Assembly (NCBI GenBank): GCA_937875715.1
Contig: CALEHZ010000191.1
Span: 1-9,523, forward strand
DNA length: 9,523 nucleotides
Source: an uncultured Campylobacter sp.
Lineage (GTDB): Bacteria; Campylobacterota; Campylobacteria; Campylobacterales; Campylobacteraceae
Reading direction: 5' to 3'
Shown here: positions 1 to 7,200 of the stretch, one piece after another
How the letters are laid out: each line of letters begins with the position of its first letter
Numbering within the stretch: position 1 is the stretch's first letter
Translations under genes and position numbers: made by a program
Notes under the pieces: model-generated
Databases searched by the model: none
The model's input: only the letters and a program-made list of their open reading frames with translations
Told to the model about the DNA's origin: nothing

Positions 1-753
1 GCCACTGATGTCTTTAAGCTCGACTAAATCAGCACTAAGCCTTAAATAAGCCTGATAAATCCTAGAAAATTCGCGGTTTCTGAGCTCCCACATTTGCGGA
101 TGTATGATATAAAGAGGTTTATCCACGCTTTTAAAGCCTAGATTTTCAAGCCTTTCTTTTGCCTGACCTTTAGCATAGAGCACGGCATTTTGGCGGTAAT
201 AATAAGCAATTCCGCCGTGCTGCCAAAGTGGCTGCCTTAAAATATCAAAGCAGGCAAAGTCGTGCCTAGCAAAAAGCTCCGCCCAGTACGCAGGCTCACG
301 GCAATTTACATGATGTGTGCCGCCTTGATGTGGTATAGCACCGCTAAAAAGTAGCAAATCGCTAAGCGAACACAAAAAACTAGCAAAATTTTCTGCGTAT
401 TCTTCGCTAAAATGCTCGCCCACCTCCAAGCACTGTGCAAGGTCGAATTTTTTGCCGCCAAGCTCTTTTAGATTTTGTTTAGCAGGTGCTGTTAAATCCA
501 GCCTTTTAAAATATTTTCTATCAATATGAAAAAGCTCATCTCCTACTTCATTTCCATCGATGCCCAGTATTTCGCACTCTTTGCCATCGTTATTTGCTAG
601 ATTTTGCCACGGACGCAGCCAAGTGCCCACGCCGCAGCCCACATCCACCACACTTTTTGGCTTGATTATTTGAGCATAAATTATGCCAAGCATATTTTTC
701 GCACTCTCGTAGCTCTCGCTTTTTTGCGCATTGTAGAAGTTTTCATCATACAT
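1..753 (-). CDS. class I SAM-dependent methyltransferase, sugar/polysaccharide-locus type (C-terminus beyond window)
   Basis: Open reading frame of 251 codons from ATG at 753 with no stop before the window edge, so the C-terminus is missing. Residues 35-46 are the SAM-binding motif I (VVDVGCGVGTWL), Asp66 in GIDGNE is the likely ribose-binding acid, and residues 103-115 (FDLAQCLEVGEHF) match motif IV. Residues 136-150 (FSGAIPHQGGTHHVN) and YYYRQN (184-189) resemble a methyltransferase family common in surface-polysaccharide and glycan clusters. A weak AAGAAG ribosome site precedes the ATG. It lies 160 bp behind the fliS genes on the same strand and has its own candidate -10 box. The substrate cannot be read from sequence; action on a flagellar or surface sugar is only inferred from context. 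The fold is secure, the role is not. Confidence 0.85.
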   Translation of the reverse strand, partial: MYDENFYNAQKSESYESAKNMLGIIYAQIIKPKSVVDVGCGVGTWLRPWQNLANNDGKECEILGIDGNEVGDELFHIDRKYFKRLDLTAPAKQNLKELGGKKFDLAQCLEVGEHFSEEYAENFASFLCSLSDLLLFSGAIPHQGGTHHVNCREPAYWAELFARHDFACFDILRQPLWQHGGIAYYYRQNAVLYAKGQAKERLENLGFKSVDKPLYIIHPQMWELRNREFSRIYQAYLRLSADLVELKDISG

Positions 754-776
754 TTTTTGCTTCTTTTAAAAAGGCA

Positions 777-811
777 ATTTTAGAAAAAAAAATAATTTTT
801 AAATTTTAGCA
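777..811 (-). promoter_or_regulatory. candidate promoter(s) of the methyltransferase
   Basis: In the AT-rich 754-913 gap the minus strand carries an extended -10 box TGCTAAAAT (811 to 803) and a second TAAAAT (782 to 777), both upstream of ATG 753. No clear -35 is seen, which is normal for Campylobacter sigma-70 promoters. The first box is identical to the one proposed for pseB at 5412-5420. Such A/T boxes arise easily by chance in this composition. Confidence 0.4.
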
Positions 812-874
812 AATATTTTTAGAAAATTTTTAAGATTAAAGGCTTTGTTTTGAGTTTTTTTTGATTGTTTTAAA

Positions 875-920
875 GGTGAATTTTATAAAATTCAAAAGTA
901 GATTTTATAAAATTCACACC
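875..920. repeat. paired AT palindromes forming a long hairpin at the end of the fliS operon
   Basis: A perfect 18-bp palindrome TGAATTTTATAAAATTCA (877-894) is followed by a near-copy (900-915, two mismatches), centres 22 bp apart. Together they can fold into one stem: 875-890 pairs with 903-914 plus 917-920, 16 bp with a CA bulge, a 12-nt loop and a GGTG/CACC clamp at the base. The stop codon of the small gene (914-916) lies inside it. It could be a transcription terminator for the flagellar operon, although no strong U-run follows, or a protein-binding site; the same palindrome recurs at 5340, 5396 and 6814. Confidence 0.6.
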
Positions 921-1135
921 ATTTCTGTGTTGAATTTTTTAGCTTTTTTGATTTTTTCAAACTCTAAATTTAATAAATCCATTTTTTCTTGGCATAAAAC
1001 TTGAGCTTGTTTTATTAGCTGCATCGCCTCTGTAAGCTCGTTTGCATTCAAGTCTTTTGGTGGATTTGCCACCAAAACTTCAAACTTATCCAAGTCGCCT
1101 GAGACCAAAGCAATTTTTAAATCATCACACCACAT
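914..1135 (-). CDS. small conserved flagellar-operon protein, FliT-position
   Basis: A 73-residue, probably cytoplasmic, mostly helical protein with no membrane segment. The ATG follows an AAAGGC ribosome site embedded in the stop codon of the preceding gene, a 9-bp gap that suggests translational coupling. Its position directly after fliS matches the place of FliT-type chaperones or small unknown genes in epsilonproteobacterial fliD-fliS operons, but sequence alone does not prove it is FliT. Residues 45-67 are rich in Lys, Glu and Leu and likely form one helix. Its first 29 residues match those of the neighbouring chimeric gene at 17 of 29 positions, and the ribosome sites of the two genes are nearly identical, which marks them as products of a duplication. 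Confidence 0.75.
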   Translation of the reverse strand: MWCDDLKIALVSGDLDKFEVLVANPPKDLNANELTEAMQLIKQAQVLCQEKMDLLNLEFEKIKKAKKFNTEMV

Positions 1136-1931
1136 TTTTTGCCTTTATTTAGCTTGAGTATTTGTTTCTTCATTCCACGCTGCGATTAGCTCTTGTGTTA
1201 CATTTACAACCTCATCTAAAAGCGCTGGGTCGTTTTTAGCATTTGCTTCCATTAGTCTTGCAATAGCCTTAGCATAAAGTCCATTTAGATAGTAAGCCAC
1301 ATCAGTGCTTGAAAAATCAATAGAATTACTAAGCTCCATAAATACAGCACTAGCTTTATTTATAAATAAGACTTTTTCTTGAGTATTTCGCTTGGCTATC
1401 GCTACTCTAGCCTTTGCGATAAAGCGTAAAATACCCACATAAAGCAGCAAAACAAGCTTTTCTTTATCTTCTAAACTAAGTTCGCCTTTTTCACCTATTT
1501 TAAGATCTTTTAATGGAATCAAAACAACATTTTCAAAATTATCTAAATTACCGCTAGAAATGGTGTTTTTTAGATCATCATACCACATTTTTTTGCCTTT
1601 ATTGCTCAGTTTGTTCGTTTGTGCCTACGCTTTCATTCCAGGCTGCGATTAGCTCGCGTGTTACATTTATAACCTCATCTAAAAGCGCTGGGTCGTTTTT
1701 GATATTTGCTTCTAGTAATCTAGAAATTTCCCTTGCATAAAGTCCTTTTAGATAGTGCGCAACCGCACCGCCTGAAAAATCTAAAGAATTGCTAAGTTCC
1801 ATAAAAATTGCAGTGGTTTTGTTTATAAAAAGCACTTTATCTTGGACATTTTTATCATTCATCGCTTTTTTAGCTCTTGCTACAAAGCGTAAAATGCCTT
1901 CATATAGCATGAGAACAAGTTTTTCTTTGTT
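1046..1931 (-). repeat. tandem duplication spanning fliS and the small gene behind it
   Basis: Two nested direct similarities show the duplication. The FliS-body segments 1163-1468 and 1626-1931 align at a constant offset of 463 bp, with a 30-bp identical block at 1208-1237 and 1671-1700. The head segments, about 1046-1150 and 1499-1603, including ribosome sites, align at an offset near 453 bp. The simplest history is fliS-small duplicated to fliS-small-fliS-small, then deletion from inside the first small gene into the second fliS. The repeats remain substrates for recombination that could delete or restore copies. Confidence 0.85.
1145..1588 (-). CDS. chimeric FliS paralogue with the head of the neighbouring small protein
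   Basis: A 147-residue protein in two parts. Residues 1-29 (MWYDDLK...PLKDL) match the start of the small protein at 914-1135. Residues 41-140 match the FliS gene at 1599-1985 without gaps at 71 of 100 positions counted by eye, including EKLVL, ILRF, KVLFINK, FMELSNS, NDPALLDEV and ELIAAWNE. Residues 30-40 are the junction. It therefore keeps the FliS helical bundle but lacks the FliS N-terminus with its conserved tyrosines. FliS is the cytoplasmic chaperone that holds the C-terminus of flagellin before export, and its N-terminal segment can occupy the binding groove, so the chimera may have altered client binding. The reading frame is intact and differences spread along the body suggest it is maintained. 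Ribosome site TAAAGG overlaps the fliS stop codon. Confidence 0.85.
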   Translation of the reverse strand: MWYDDLKNTISSGNLDNFENVVLIPLKDLKIGEKGELSLEDKEKLVLLLYVGILRFIAKARVAIAKRNTQEKVLFINKASAVFMELSNSIDFSSTDVAYYLNGLYAKAIARLMEANAKNDPALLDEVVNVTQELIAAWNEETNTQAK

Positions 1932-1985
1932 CTCAACGCTATTGTTTATAGAATTATAAGTATTATATGCGTTTGCTTGTAGCAT
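1599..1985 (-). CDS. fliS: flagellar export chaperone FliS
   Basis: The 128-residue length is typical for FliS. The N-terminus has the family pattern NAYNTYNS (Tyr7, Tyr10), followed by EKLVLMLYEGILRF, the signature of the first helix of the bundle. FliS binds the C-terminal region of flagellin in the cytoplasm, prevents its early assembly and delivers it to the flagellar export gate. It begins 11 bp after the fliD stop and is followed within 10 bp by the chimeric FliS paralogue, so all are probably on one transcript. The weak ribosome site AAGAAAGA lies in the gap after fliD. Confidence 0.95.
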   Translation of the reverse strand: MLQANAYNTYNSINNSVENKEKLVLMLYEGILRFVARAKKAMNDKNVQDKVLFINKTTAIFMELSNSLDFSGGAVAHYLKGLYAREISRLLEANIKNDPALLDEVINVTRELIAAWNESVGTNEQTEQ

Positions 1986-1996
1986 ATTTATCTTTC

Positions 1997-3883
1997 TTAT
2001 TTATCGTTATTTAATAAAGCTTCAAAGGTATTTTGAAGGTTTTTAAAACTATTTTCAAGCGAGTTCATTTGCACAGCATAAGTAGCAAACTGCTGCTGCA
2101 TCATAGAATATCTTTTATCAAGCATTTCTTGAATTTTCTCTTTTTGCTTGTTAATAGACTCGCCTTTTGTCTCATAACTATCTGCTAGAGTTTTTAAAGA
2201 ACCATTAGAGCCAATTAAACCATCAACAACTTCATTTAATTGCCCAAAGAAACCTTTTTGTTCTGTGCTTGAGCCTTGTGTTACACCGCTTTTTAGCCCT
2301 AGTTTTGTTAGCAAATCACTATCACCACCGATTTCAATATTTTTGCCATACGAACCAGCAATTAAAAGCGAGCCACTTGGACTAATTGATGCTTTTACGC
2401 TATCAATTCCAGCGTCATTTATAAGCTTTACAAGCTCAGTTGCGTTTTTGACAGCTCCATTTGTGCCTTGTAAGTTTATATCAATCTCTTTGCCGTTTAT
2501 TTTTAGTCTGCCACTAATATCTTGTGAAAGCGGACCATTATCGCTTGTAATCGAACCTGCGCTATACACATTTGCATTGTTGTAAGTGGTATTTGTGATA
2601 AAGAAATTTTTAAAGCCTTCATAGTCTTCATTCATGGCTGTTTTTAATTTATCTTCATCTAAGCTAAGTACGCCTTTATCGGTAAAATCAAAGCCAAAAT
2701 CTGTTAATGCTTTGCCGTTTATCGTTGTGTTCATTACATTATTTATTGCACGCTTGATACTTGTGATTTCATTTACACCATTTAGCGAGCCAACTGCGCC
2801 TGTATCTTTATTATACGAAGTAGCAGTATTTACATTGCTAATTAAATCATTATAGGCTTGTACCATTTCTTTTAGTGAGTCTATAACAGCTTCTGAGTCT
2901 CTGCCTATTGTGATTATGCTTTCTTTTCTTGCGCCTGTGGTGCTCATTTCATCTACTTCATTTAGAGTGAATTTTGCACCGATGATTAAATCTTCAATAG
3001 TATTACTTGACCTAGTGATGTCAATGCCATTAAATGTAAATTTTGCATCTTGGGCTGTTTGAAGTTGTTTTGCACCTCTATCTGTGCTAAAATCAAGAGC
3101 AAAATCATAGCCGCTATCATCAGTTTTTTTGGTAGCATTAGAGCCAAAGCCAAGTTTGTCTAAGATATTTGCCGCAGCATTCTTTTCATCCTCGCCACCT
3201 GCTACGCTAAATGCAATGGCGTTATCCAATCCACTTTCTTTTGTTTGAAATACTAGCTTATAAGCACCATTTCTATCACCAGTATTTACGATACTAGCAG
3301 TTATTTTGCCACCACTTTTATCATTTATTTGATCGCTTATATCTTCAAGTGTAGTTGTGTTTGTAACATCTAAATCAAAGCTTTTATCACCCACTTTTAA
3401 AGTAAGTTTTTGTGTACCTGAAATACTGCTATCAAGCACAGATGAGCGGCTATCAAAGCCTTTTGTTTGAAATGAATCAACTTGCGCTAGTTGGCTTACA
3501 CTCATGCGAATTGTTTGTTCTTTTACACCAGCTTCTATACTTGCGTTTACTGATTTTGAGCCACCTATATCAACTGAACGCTTTAAAAGCGCTGTTTCGT
3601 TTGCGACATCAGCATAGCTTGTTTTAAAATTTGACACAAGCGTTGTGATAGCTGTAAGGTCACTTTTTTTAAGATTATTTTGTTCAATTTTAGTTTTTAG
3701 AGGTTCTATTTGTTGGCTTTCGTCAGCTTCTTTTAAGCTATCGATTACATCTTGGGTTAAAACACTGCTTGCTAAGTTTAATTGAGCTTTGTCTGATAAA
3801 GCTGCTCCACCTGTTTTACTAGCTACTGCGCCTGGTGCATTTAGCGCACTTGGTGTGCTTACTGATACTCCTGATACTGCCAT
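1997..3883 (-). CDS. fliD: flagellar filament cap protein FliD (HAP2)
   Basis: A 628-residue protein that caps the growing flagellar filament outside the cell and helps flagellin subunits fold into place. Residues 39-54 (SSVLTQDVIDSLKEAD) open the FliD N-terminal domain, and the last ~70 residues form the helical C-terminal region needed for cap assembly. A Ser/Ala/Gly-rich stretch of about 35 residues precedes the domain, longer than I recall for C. jejuni FliD. I chose ATG 3883 because AAAGGA lies 6 bases upstream; the in-frame TTG at 3889 is too close to that site. It follows flaG by 50 bp and precedes fliS by 11 bp. Confidence 0.95.
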   Translation of the reverse strand: MAVSGVSVSTPSALNAPGAVASKTGGAALSDKAQLNLASSVLTQDVIDSLKEADESQQIEPLKTKIEQNNLKKSDLTAITTLVSNFKTSYADVANETALLKRSVDIGGSKSVNASIEAGVKEQTIRMSVSQLAQVDSFQTKGFDSRSSVLDSSISGTQKLTLKVGDKSFDLDVTNTTTLEDISDQINDKSGGKITASIVNTGDRNGAYKLVFQTKESGLDNAIAFSVAGGEDEKNAAANILDKLGFGSNATKKTDDSGYDFALDFSTDRGAKQLQTAQDAKFTFNGIDITRSSNTIEDLIIGAKFTLNEVDEMSTTGARKESIITIGRDSEAVIDSLKEMVQAYNDLISNVNTATSYNKDTGAVGSLNGVNEITSIKRAINNVMNTTINGKALTDFGFDFTDKGVLSLDEDKLKTAMNEDYEGFKNFFITNTTYNNANVYSAGSITSDNGPLSQDISGRLKINGKEIDINLQGTNGAVKNATELVKLINDAGIDSVKASISPSGSLLIAGSYGKNIEIGGDSDLLTKLGLKSGVTQGSSTEQKGFFGQLNEVVDGLIGSNGSLKTLADSYETKGESINKQKEKIQEMLDKRYSMMQQQFATYAVQMNSLENSFKNLQNTFEALLNNDK

Positions 3884-3933
3884 AATCAATCCTTTGATAT
3901 TTGAATTTTTTAAAATGAATTTTTTGGCTAAAT

Positions 3934-4389
3934 TTAATTGCTTACATTAAACAATTTGCCCTTTAAATCTGCAAAAAATTCATCTCTAGTTAAAAACTTA
4001 TCGTTTTGTTCTCTAAAAAACGCTCTTAATTTAAGCGCTTCTTTTCCTGGAAATTGAGCCACTGATTCTTGTGTTCTTTGATTGATAAGACTTACAAAAA
4101 GCGTTTTTGTAGGATCATCAAAACCAAATTTCAAATCAAATCTTAGATCTTGAACCTCATACTTTTGCATTGTAGAGTTCATTTCATCTACTGCCTTTTT
4201 TAGCTCTTCTTCGCTTACCATTTCTTCGGCTATTGCTTGCGTTTTAGACGCACCTTCTGCGTTTTGGGCTCTGTCGTTTAAATCAGTATTAGCCTTCATG
4301 TTATCGCTAACTACGCTATTTTGGTTTGTAAAAACTTGTTGCTGCATTGATGACATTTGCAAGTTTTGTGCTATGCTTTCGATTCCCAT
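3934..4389 (-). CDS. flaG: flagellar protein FlaG
   Basis: A 151-residue protein. The C-terminal half (about 66-148) has the FlaG-family pattern: VDEMNSTMQKYEVQDLRFDL, then GFDDPTKTLFVSLINQRT and a Phe-rich tail with FPGKEALKLRAFF. The N-terminal half is Gln/Asn/Met-rich and probably disordered. FlaG proteins influence filament length in Campylobacter, and the gene commonly precedes fliD as it does here. A GAGGTG ribosome site lies 5 bases before ATG 4389. It is the first gene behind the sigma-28 promoter at 4421-4447. Confidence 0.9.
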   Translation of the reverse strand: MGIESIAQNLQMSSMQQQVFTNQNSVVSDNMKANTDLNDRAQNAEGASKTQAIAEEMVSEEELKKAVDEMNSTMQKYEVQDLRFDLKFGFDDPTKTLFVSLINQRTQESVAQFPGKEALKLRAFFREQNDKFLTRDEFFADLKGKLFNVSN

Positions 4390-4420
4390 TTTACACCTCG
4401 TTATTAAAATTGTAGCCTTT

Positions 4421-4447
4421 AAATCGGCAAAATTTCAAAAAAGTTTA
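4421..4447 (-). promoter_or_regulatory. sigma-28 (FliA) promoter of flaG-fliD-fliS
   Basis: On the minus strand TAAACTTT (4447 to 4440), 11 bases, then GCCGATTT (4428 to 4421). The Escherichia coli FliA consensus is TAAAGTTT-N11-GCCGATAA, so spacing is exact and 13 of 16 consensus bases match. The -10 ends 31 bp before the flaG start, giving a short leader. The -35 overlaps the last codons of rsmD. This places flaG, and probably fliD and the fliS genes, in the late flagellar class expressed after hook completion. Confidence 0.85.
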
Positions 4448-5025
4448 ACATTTTCATTAAAAAAATAACTCAAACTAGTTTTACCAAATTTTTTACTTTT
4501 TACAAAGTTTAAATTTTTTAAAAGCTGTGGTAATTTTACATCACTATTATGCTCAAAAACGGCAATTTTTGGATTTAAATCTTGCACTAGCTTTAAGCAT
4601 TTTTCATAAATTTCATCAAAACCATCTCGCACATTAAAAGGTGGGTCTAAATAAATAATTAAATTTTCTTGATTTTGTATTTTAAGCACATCAGAAGCAA
4701 GGGCAAAAGTGTCGCCAAACTGCGTAAAAATGCGGTCTTGTAAATCTAAATTTTTAATATTTTCTTTTAAAATTTCAAAAGTATTTTTATCTTTTTCAAA
4801 AGTATAAGCTTCTTTTGCGCCCTCGCTGATTGCGCAAATTGCCATAAAAGCAGAACCGGCAAAAAGCTCGGCAAAAATAGAATTTTTTAGCTCACCTCTA
4901 AGTGTGTTTAAAAAGCTTTGTGCTACGATATTTTTTGTGCTGCGTGTTTTTTCATTGCTTAAAACTGCAACTTTACGACCTTTTAATTTGCCGCTTGGAA
5001 TCCTAATAAAAAATTTATCTAACAT
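4435..5025 (-). CDS. rsmD: 16S rRNA (guanine-966 N2) methyltransferase RsmD
   Basis: A 196-residue Rossmann-fold methyltransferase. Residues 53-59 (ELFAGSA) are motif I and residues 127-130 (DPPF) the catalytic motif typical of RsmD; residues 11-19 (SGKLKGRKV) and 27-32 (KTRSTK) match its N-terminal rRNA-binding segment. It methylates G966 of 16S rRNA during small-subunit assembly. Compared with common RsmD, which reads AGSGALGLEA, motif I here is AGSAFMAICA and so diverges. ATG 5025 is preferred over TTG 5031, leaving an 11-bp overlap with the preceding gene and likely translational coupling. Confidence 0.85.
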   Translation of the reverse strand: MLDKFFIRIPSGKLKGRKVAVLSNEKTRSTKNIVAQSFLNTLRGELKNSIFAELFAGSAFMAICAISEGAKEAYTFEKDKNTFEILKENIKNLDLQDRIFTQFGDTFALASDVLKIQNQENLIIYLDPPFNVRDGFDEIYEKCLKLVQDLNPKIAVFEHNSDVKLPQLLKNLNFVKSKKFGKTSLSYFFNENVKLF

Positions 5026-5323
5026 GTCCAAAAAGCTCCATCAAATCCCTTTTAAATCGTGCTAAAATCTCATCAAGATTTTTTTCAAAATCGTCCATAT
5101 TTGATAATTTTTTACGCCAAAATTCATCAAGGCTTGCTTGAAGTTCTGCTTTAGTAAAAGGCATAGCCAAATCCTCACCTATAATAAAAACAGGCTTATC
5201 GTAGAATTTTTTGCTATCACAGACGATAAAATCAGCTTCTTCTTTCTTGCTTAAAATTTGGCTTAAAAAGCTCTTTAATCCAGAGTCTAAAAGCTCACAA
5301 TCACAATCAACAAATACTTTCAT
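5015..5323 (-). CDS. conserved hypothetical protein
   Basis: A 102-residue soluble acidic protein with no signal peptide or membrane segment. It begins MKVFVDCDCELL, with a short beta-strand-like start and two Cys (7 and 9), contains FIVCDSKKFYDKPVFII (about 32-48), and ends in a Lys/Glu-rich helix. I do not recognise a characterised family. Its stop lies inside rsmD, so the two are co-transcribed. An AGAAGAGC ribosome site precedes ATG 5323. It is the first gene leftwards from the divergent promoter region shared with pseB. Confidence 0.75.
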   Translation of the reverse strand: MKVFVDCDCELLDSGLKSFLSQILSKKEEADFIVCDSKKFYDKPVFIIGEDLAMPFTKAELQASLDEFWRKKLSNMDDFEKNLDEILARFKRDLMELFGHVR

Positions 5324-5339
5324 ATGCTCTTCTTTTAGT

Positions 5340-5355
5340 GAATTTTATAAAATTC
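5340..5355. repeat. 16-bp palindrome, copy on the hypothetical-gene side
   Basis: A perfect self-complementary 16-mer, GAATTTTATAAAATTC. It lies just upstream of the ATG at 5323 and just downstream of that gene's candidate -10 box, so a protein bound here would block transcription start. The sequence is identical to the copy at 5396-5411. Confidence 0.7.
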
Positions 5356-5360
5356 CGGCA

Positions 5361-5369
5361 ATTTTATCA
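5361..5369 (-). promoter_or_regulatory. candidate leftward promoter (hypothetical gene and rsmD)
   Basis: Extended -10 box TGATAAAAT on the minus strand, 38 bp before ATG 5323. No convincing -35. Its predicted start point falls in or beside the palindrome at 5340-5355. Confidence 0.45.
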
Positions 5370-5395
5370 AAAAATTCTTTAAATTTTTTAAAGTA

Positions 5396-5411
5396 GAATT
5401 TTATAAAATTC
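5396..5411. repeat. 16-bp palindrome, copy on the pseB side
   Basis: A second perfect copy of the same 16-mer, extended by one base pair on each side (5395-5412). It sits immediately upstream of the pseB -10 box, where a -35 would be. The centres of the two copies are 56 bp apart, so they bracket the divergent promoter region. Confidence 0.7.
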
Positions 5412-5420
5412 TGCTAAAAT
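5412..5420 (+). promoter_or_regulatory. candidate pseB promoter
   Basis: Extended -10 box TGCTAAAAT, 27 bp before ATG 5448 and abutting the palindrome that would overlap its -35 region. AAAGGA at 5435-5440 is the ribosome site, 7 bases before the start. Confidence 0.5.
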
Positions 5421-5423
5421 TGA

Positions 5424-6877
<1,454 letters not shown>

Positions 6878-6895
6878 AATTTTTTTCATTTTTTA

Positions 6896-6924
6896 TTGAC
6901 AAAGTGCTTTTTACTCGCTATAAT
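6896..6924 (+). promoter_or_regulatory. tRNA-Asn promoter
   Basis: TTGACA (6896-6901), a 17-bp spacer and TATAAT (6919-6924): a full sigma-70 consensus at ideal spacing, 20 bp before the tRNA. It begins 18 bp after the pseH-like stop codon. Confidence 0.9.
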
Positions 6925-6944
6925 TCCACTTCTTTTTTGAATGT

Positions 6945-7019
6945 TCCGGATTAGCTCAGCGGTAGAGTAGTCGGCTGTTAACCGATTGGTCGCTGGTTCG
7001 AATCCAGCATCCGGAGCCA
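6945..7019 (+). tRNA. tRNA-Asn (anticodon GTT)
   Basis: All cloverleaf arms are visible: acceptor TCCGGAT with ATCCGGA, D arm with AGCGGTA loop, anticodon loop CTGTTAA with GTT at 6977-6979, T arm GCTGG-TTCGAAT-CCAGC, discriminator G and encoded CCA at 7017-7019. A weak hairpin (ACTTAA with TTAAGT, 7019-7037) follows. The integrase gene 180 bp downstream makes the 3' half of this gene the likely integration site. Confidence 0.97.
6985..7019. other. probable left attachment site (attL) at the tRNA 3' end
   Basis: P4-type integrases usually recombine at the T arm and 3' end of tRNA genes and leave the tRNA intact. Here the tRNA is complete and the integrase starts close behind it. I found no second copy of the T-arm sequence in the window, so the other boundary lies further right. 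The coordinates are approximate. Confidence 0.5.
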
Positions 7020-7108
7020 CTTAAGCTTTTTTTAAGTTTCAAATCACTTCAAAATTACTTTAAAAGCACGATAAAATCAGCATTTAGATTTTTAATCATT
7101 TTAAACCA

Positions 7109-7137
7109 TTGACATTAAATTACAAAAAATGTAAAAT
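7109..7137 (+). promoter_or_regulatory. integrase promoter
   Basis: TTGACA (7109-7114), a 17-bp spacer and TAAAAT (7132-7137). The predicted start point near 7144 falls on the first of the three GTAACT repeats, suggesting repression at the leader. Confidence 0.75.
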
Positions 7138-7142
7138 CATTC

Positions 7143-7181
7143 AGTAACTTATTAAGTAACTAGAATTTTATTAGGTAACTT
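7143..7181. repeat. GTAACT direct repeats in the integrase leader
   Basis: Three copies of GTAACT start at 7144, 7156 and 7175 (AGTAACTT, AGTAACTA, AGGTAACTT). An inverted relative, GGTTACT, lies at 7244-7250 within the gene. They sit between the promoter and the ribosome site AAAGGTG (7189-7195), close to the tRNA. They could be arm-type sites for the integrase or operators for it or a directionality factor. Confidence 0.55.
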
Positions 7182-7200
7182 TTACTAAAAAGGTGATAAA

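Noticed and set aside
877..894. ArgR or Fur box
   Set aside because: The TGAAT...ATTCA halves are 4 bp further apart than in an ArgR box and the sequence does not match the Fur consensus.
2265..3627. Several plus-strand open frames
   Set aside because: All are antisense to fliD, low in complexity and without ribosome sites.
3884..3889. TTG start adding two residues to FliD
   Set aside because: It abuts the AAAGGA site, whereas ATG 3883 has normal spacing.
5026..5031. TTG start adding two residues to RsmD
   Set aside because: ATG 5025 is available and family members begin near there.
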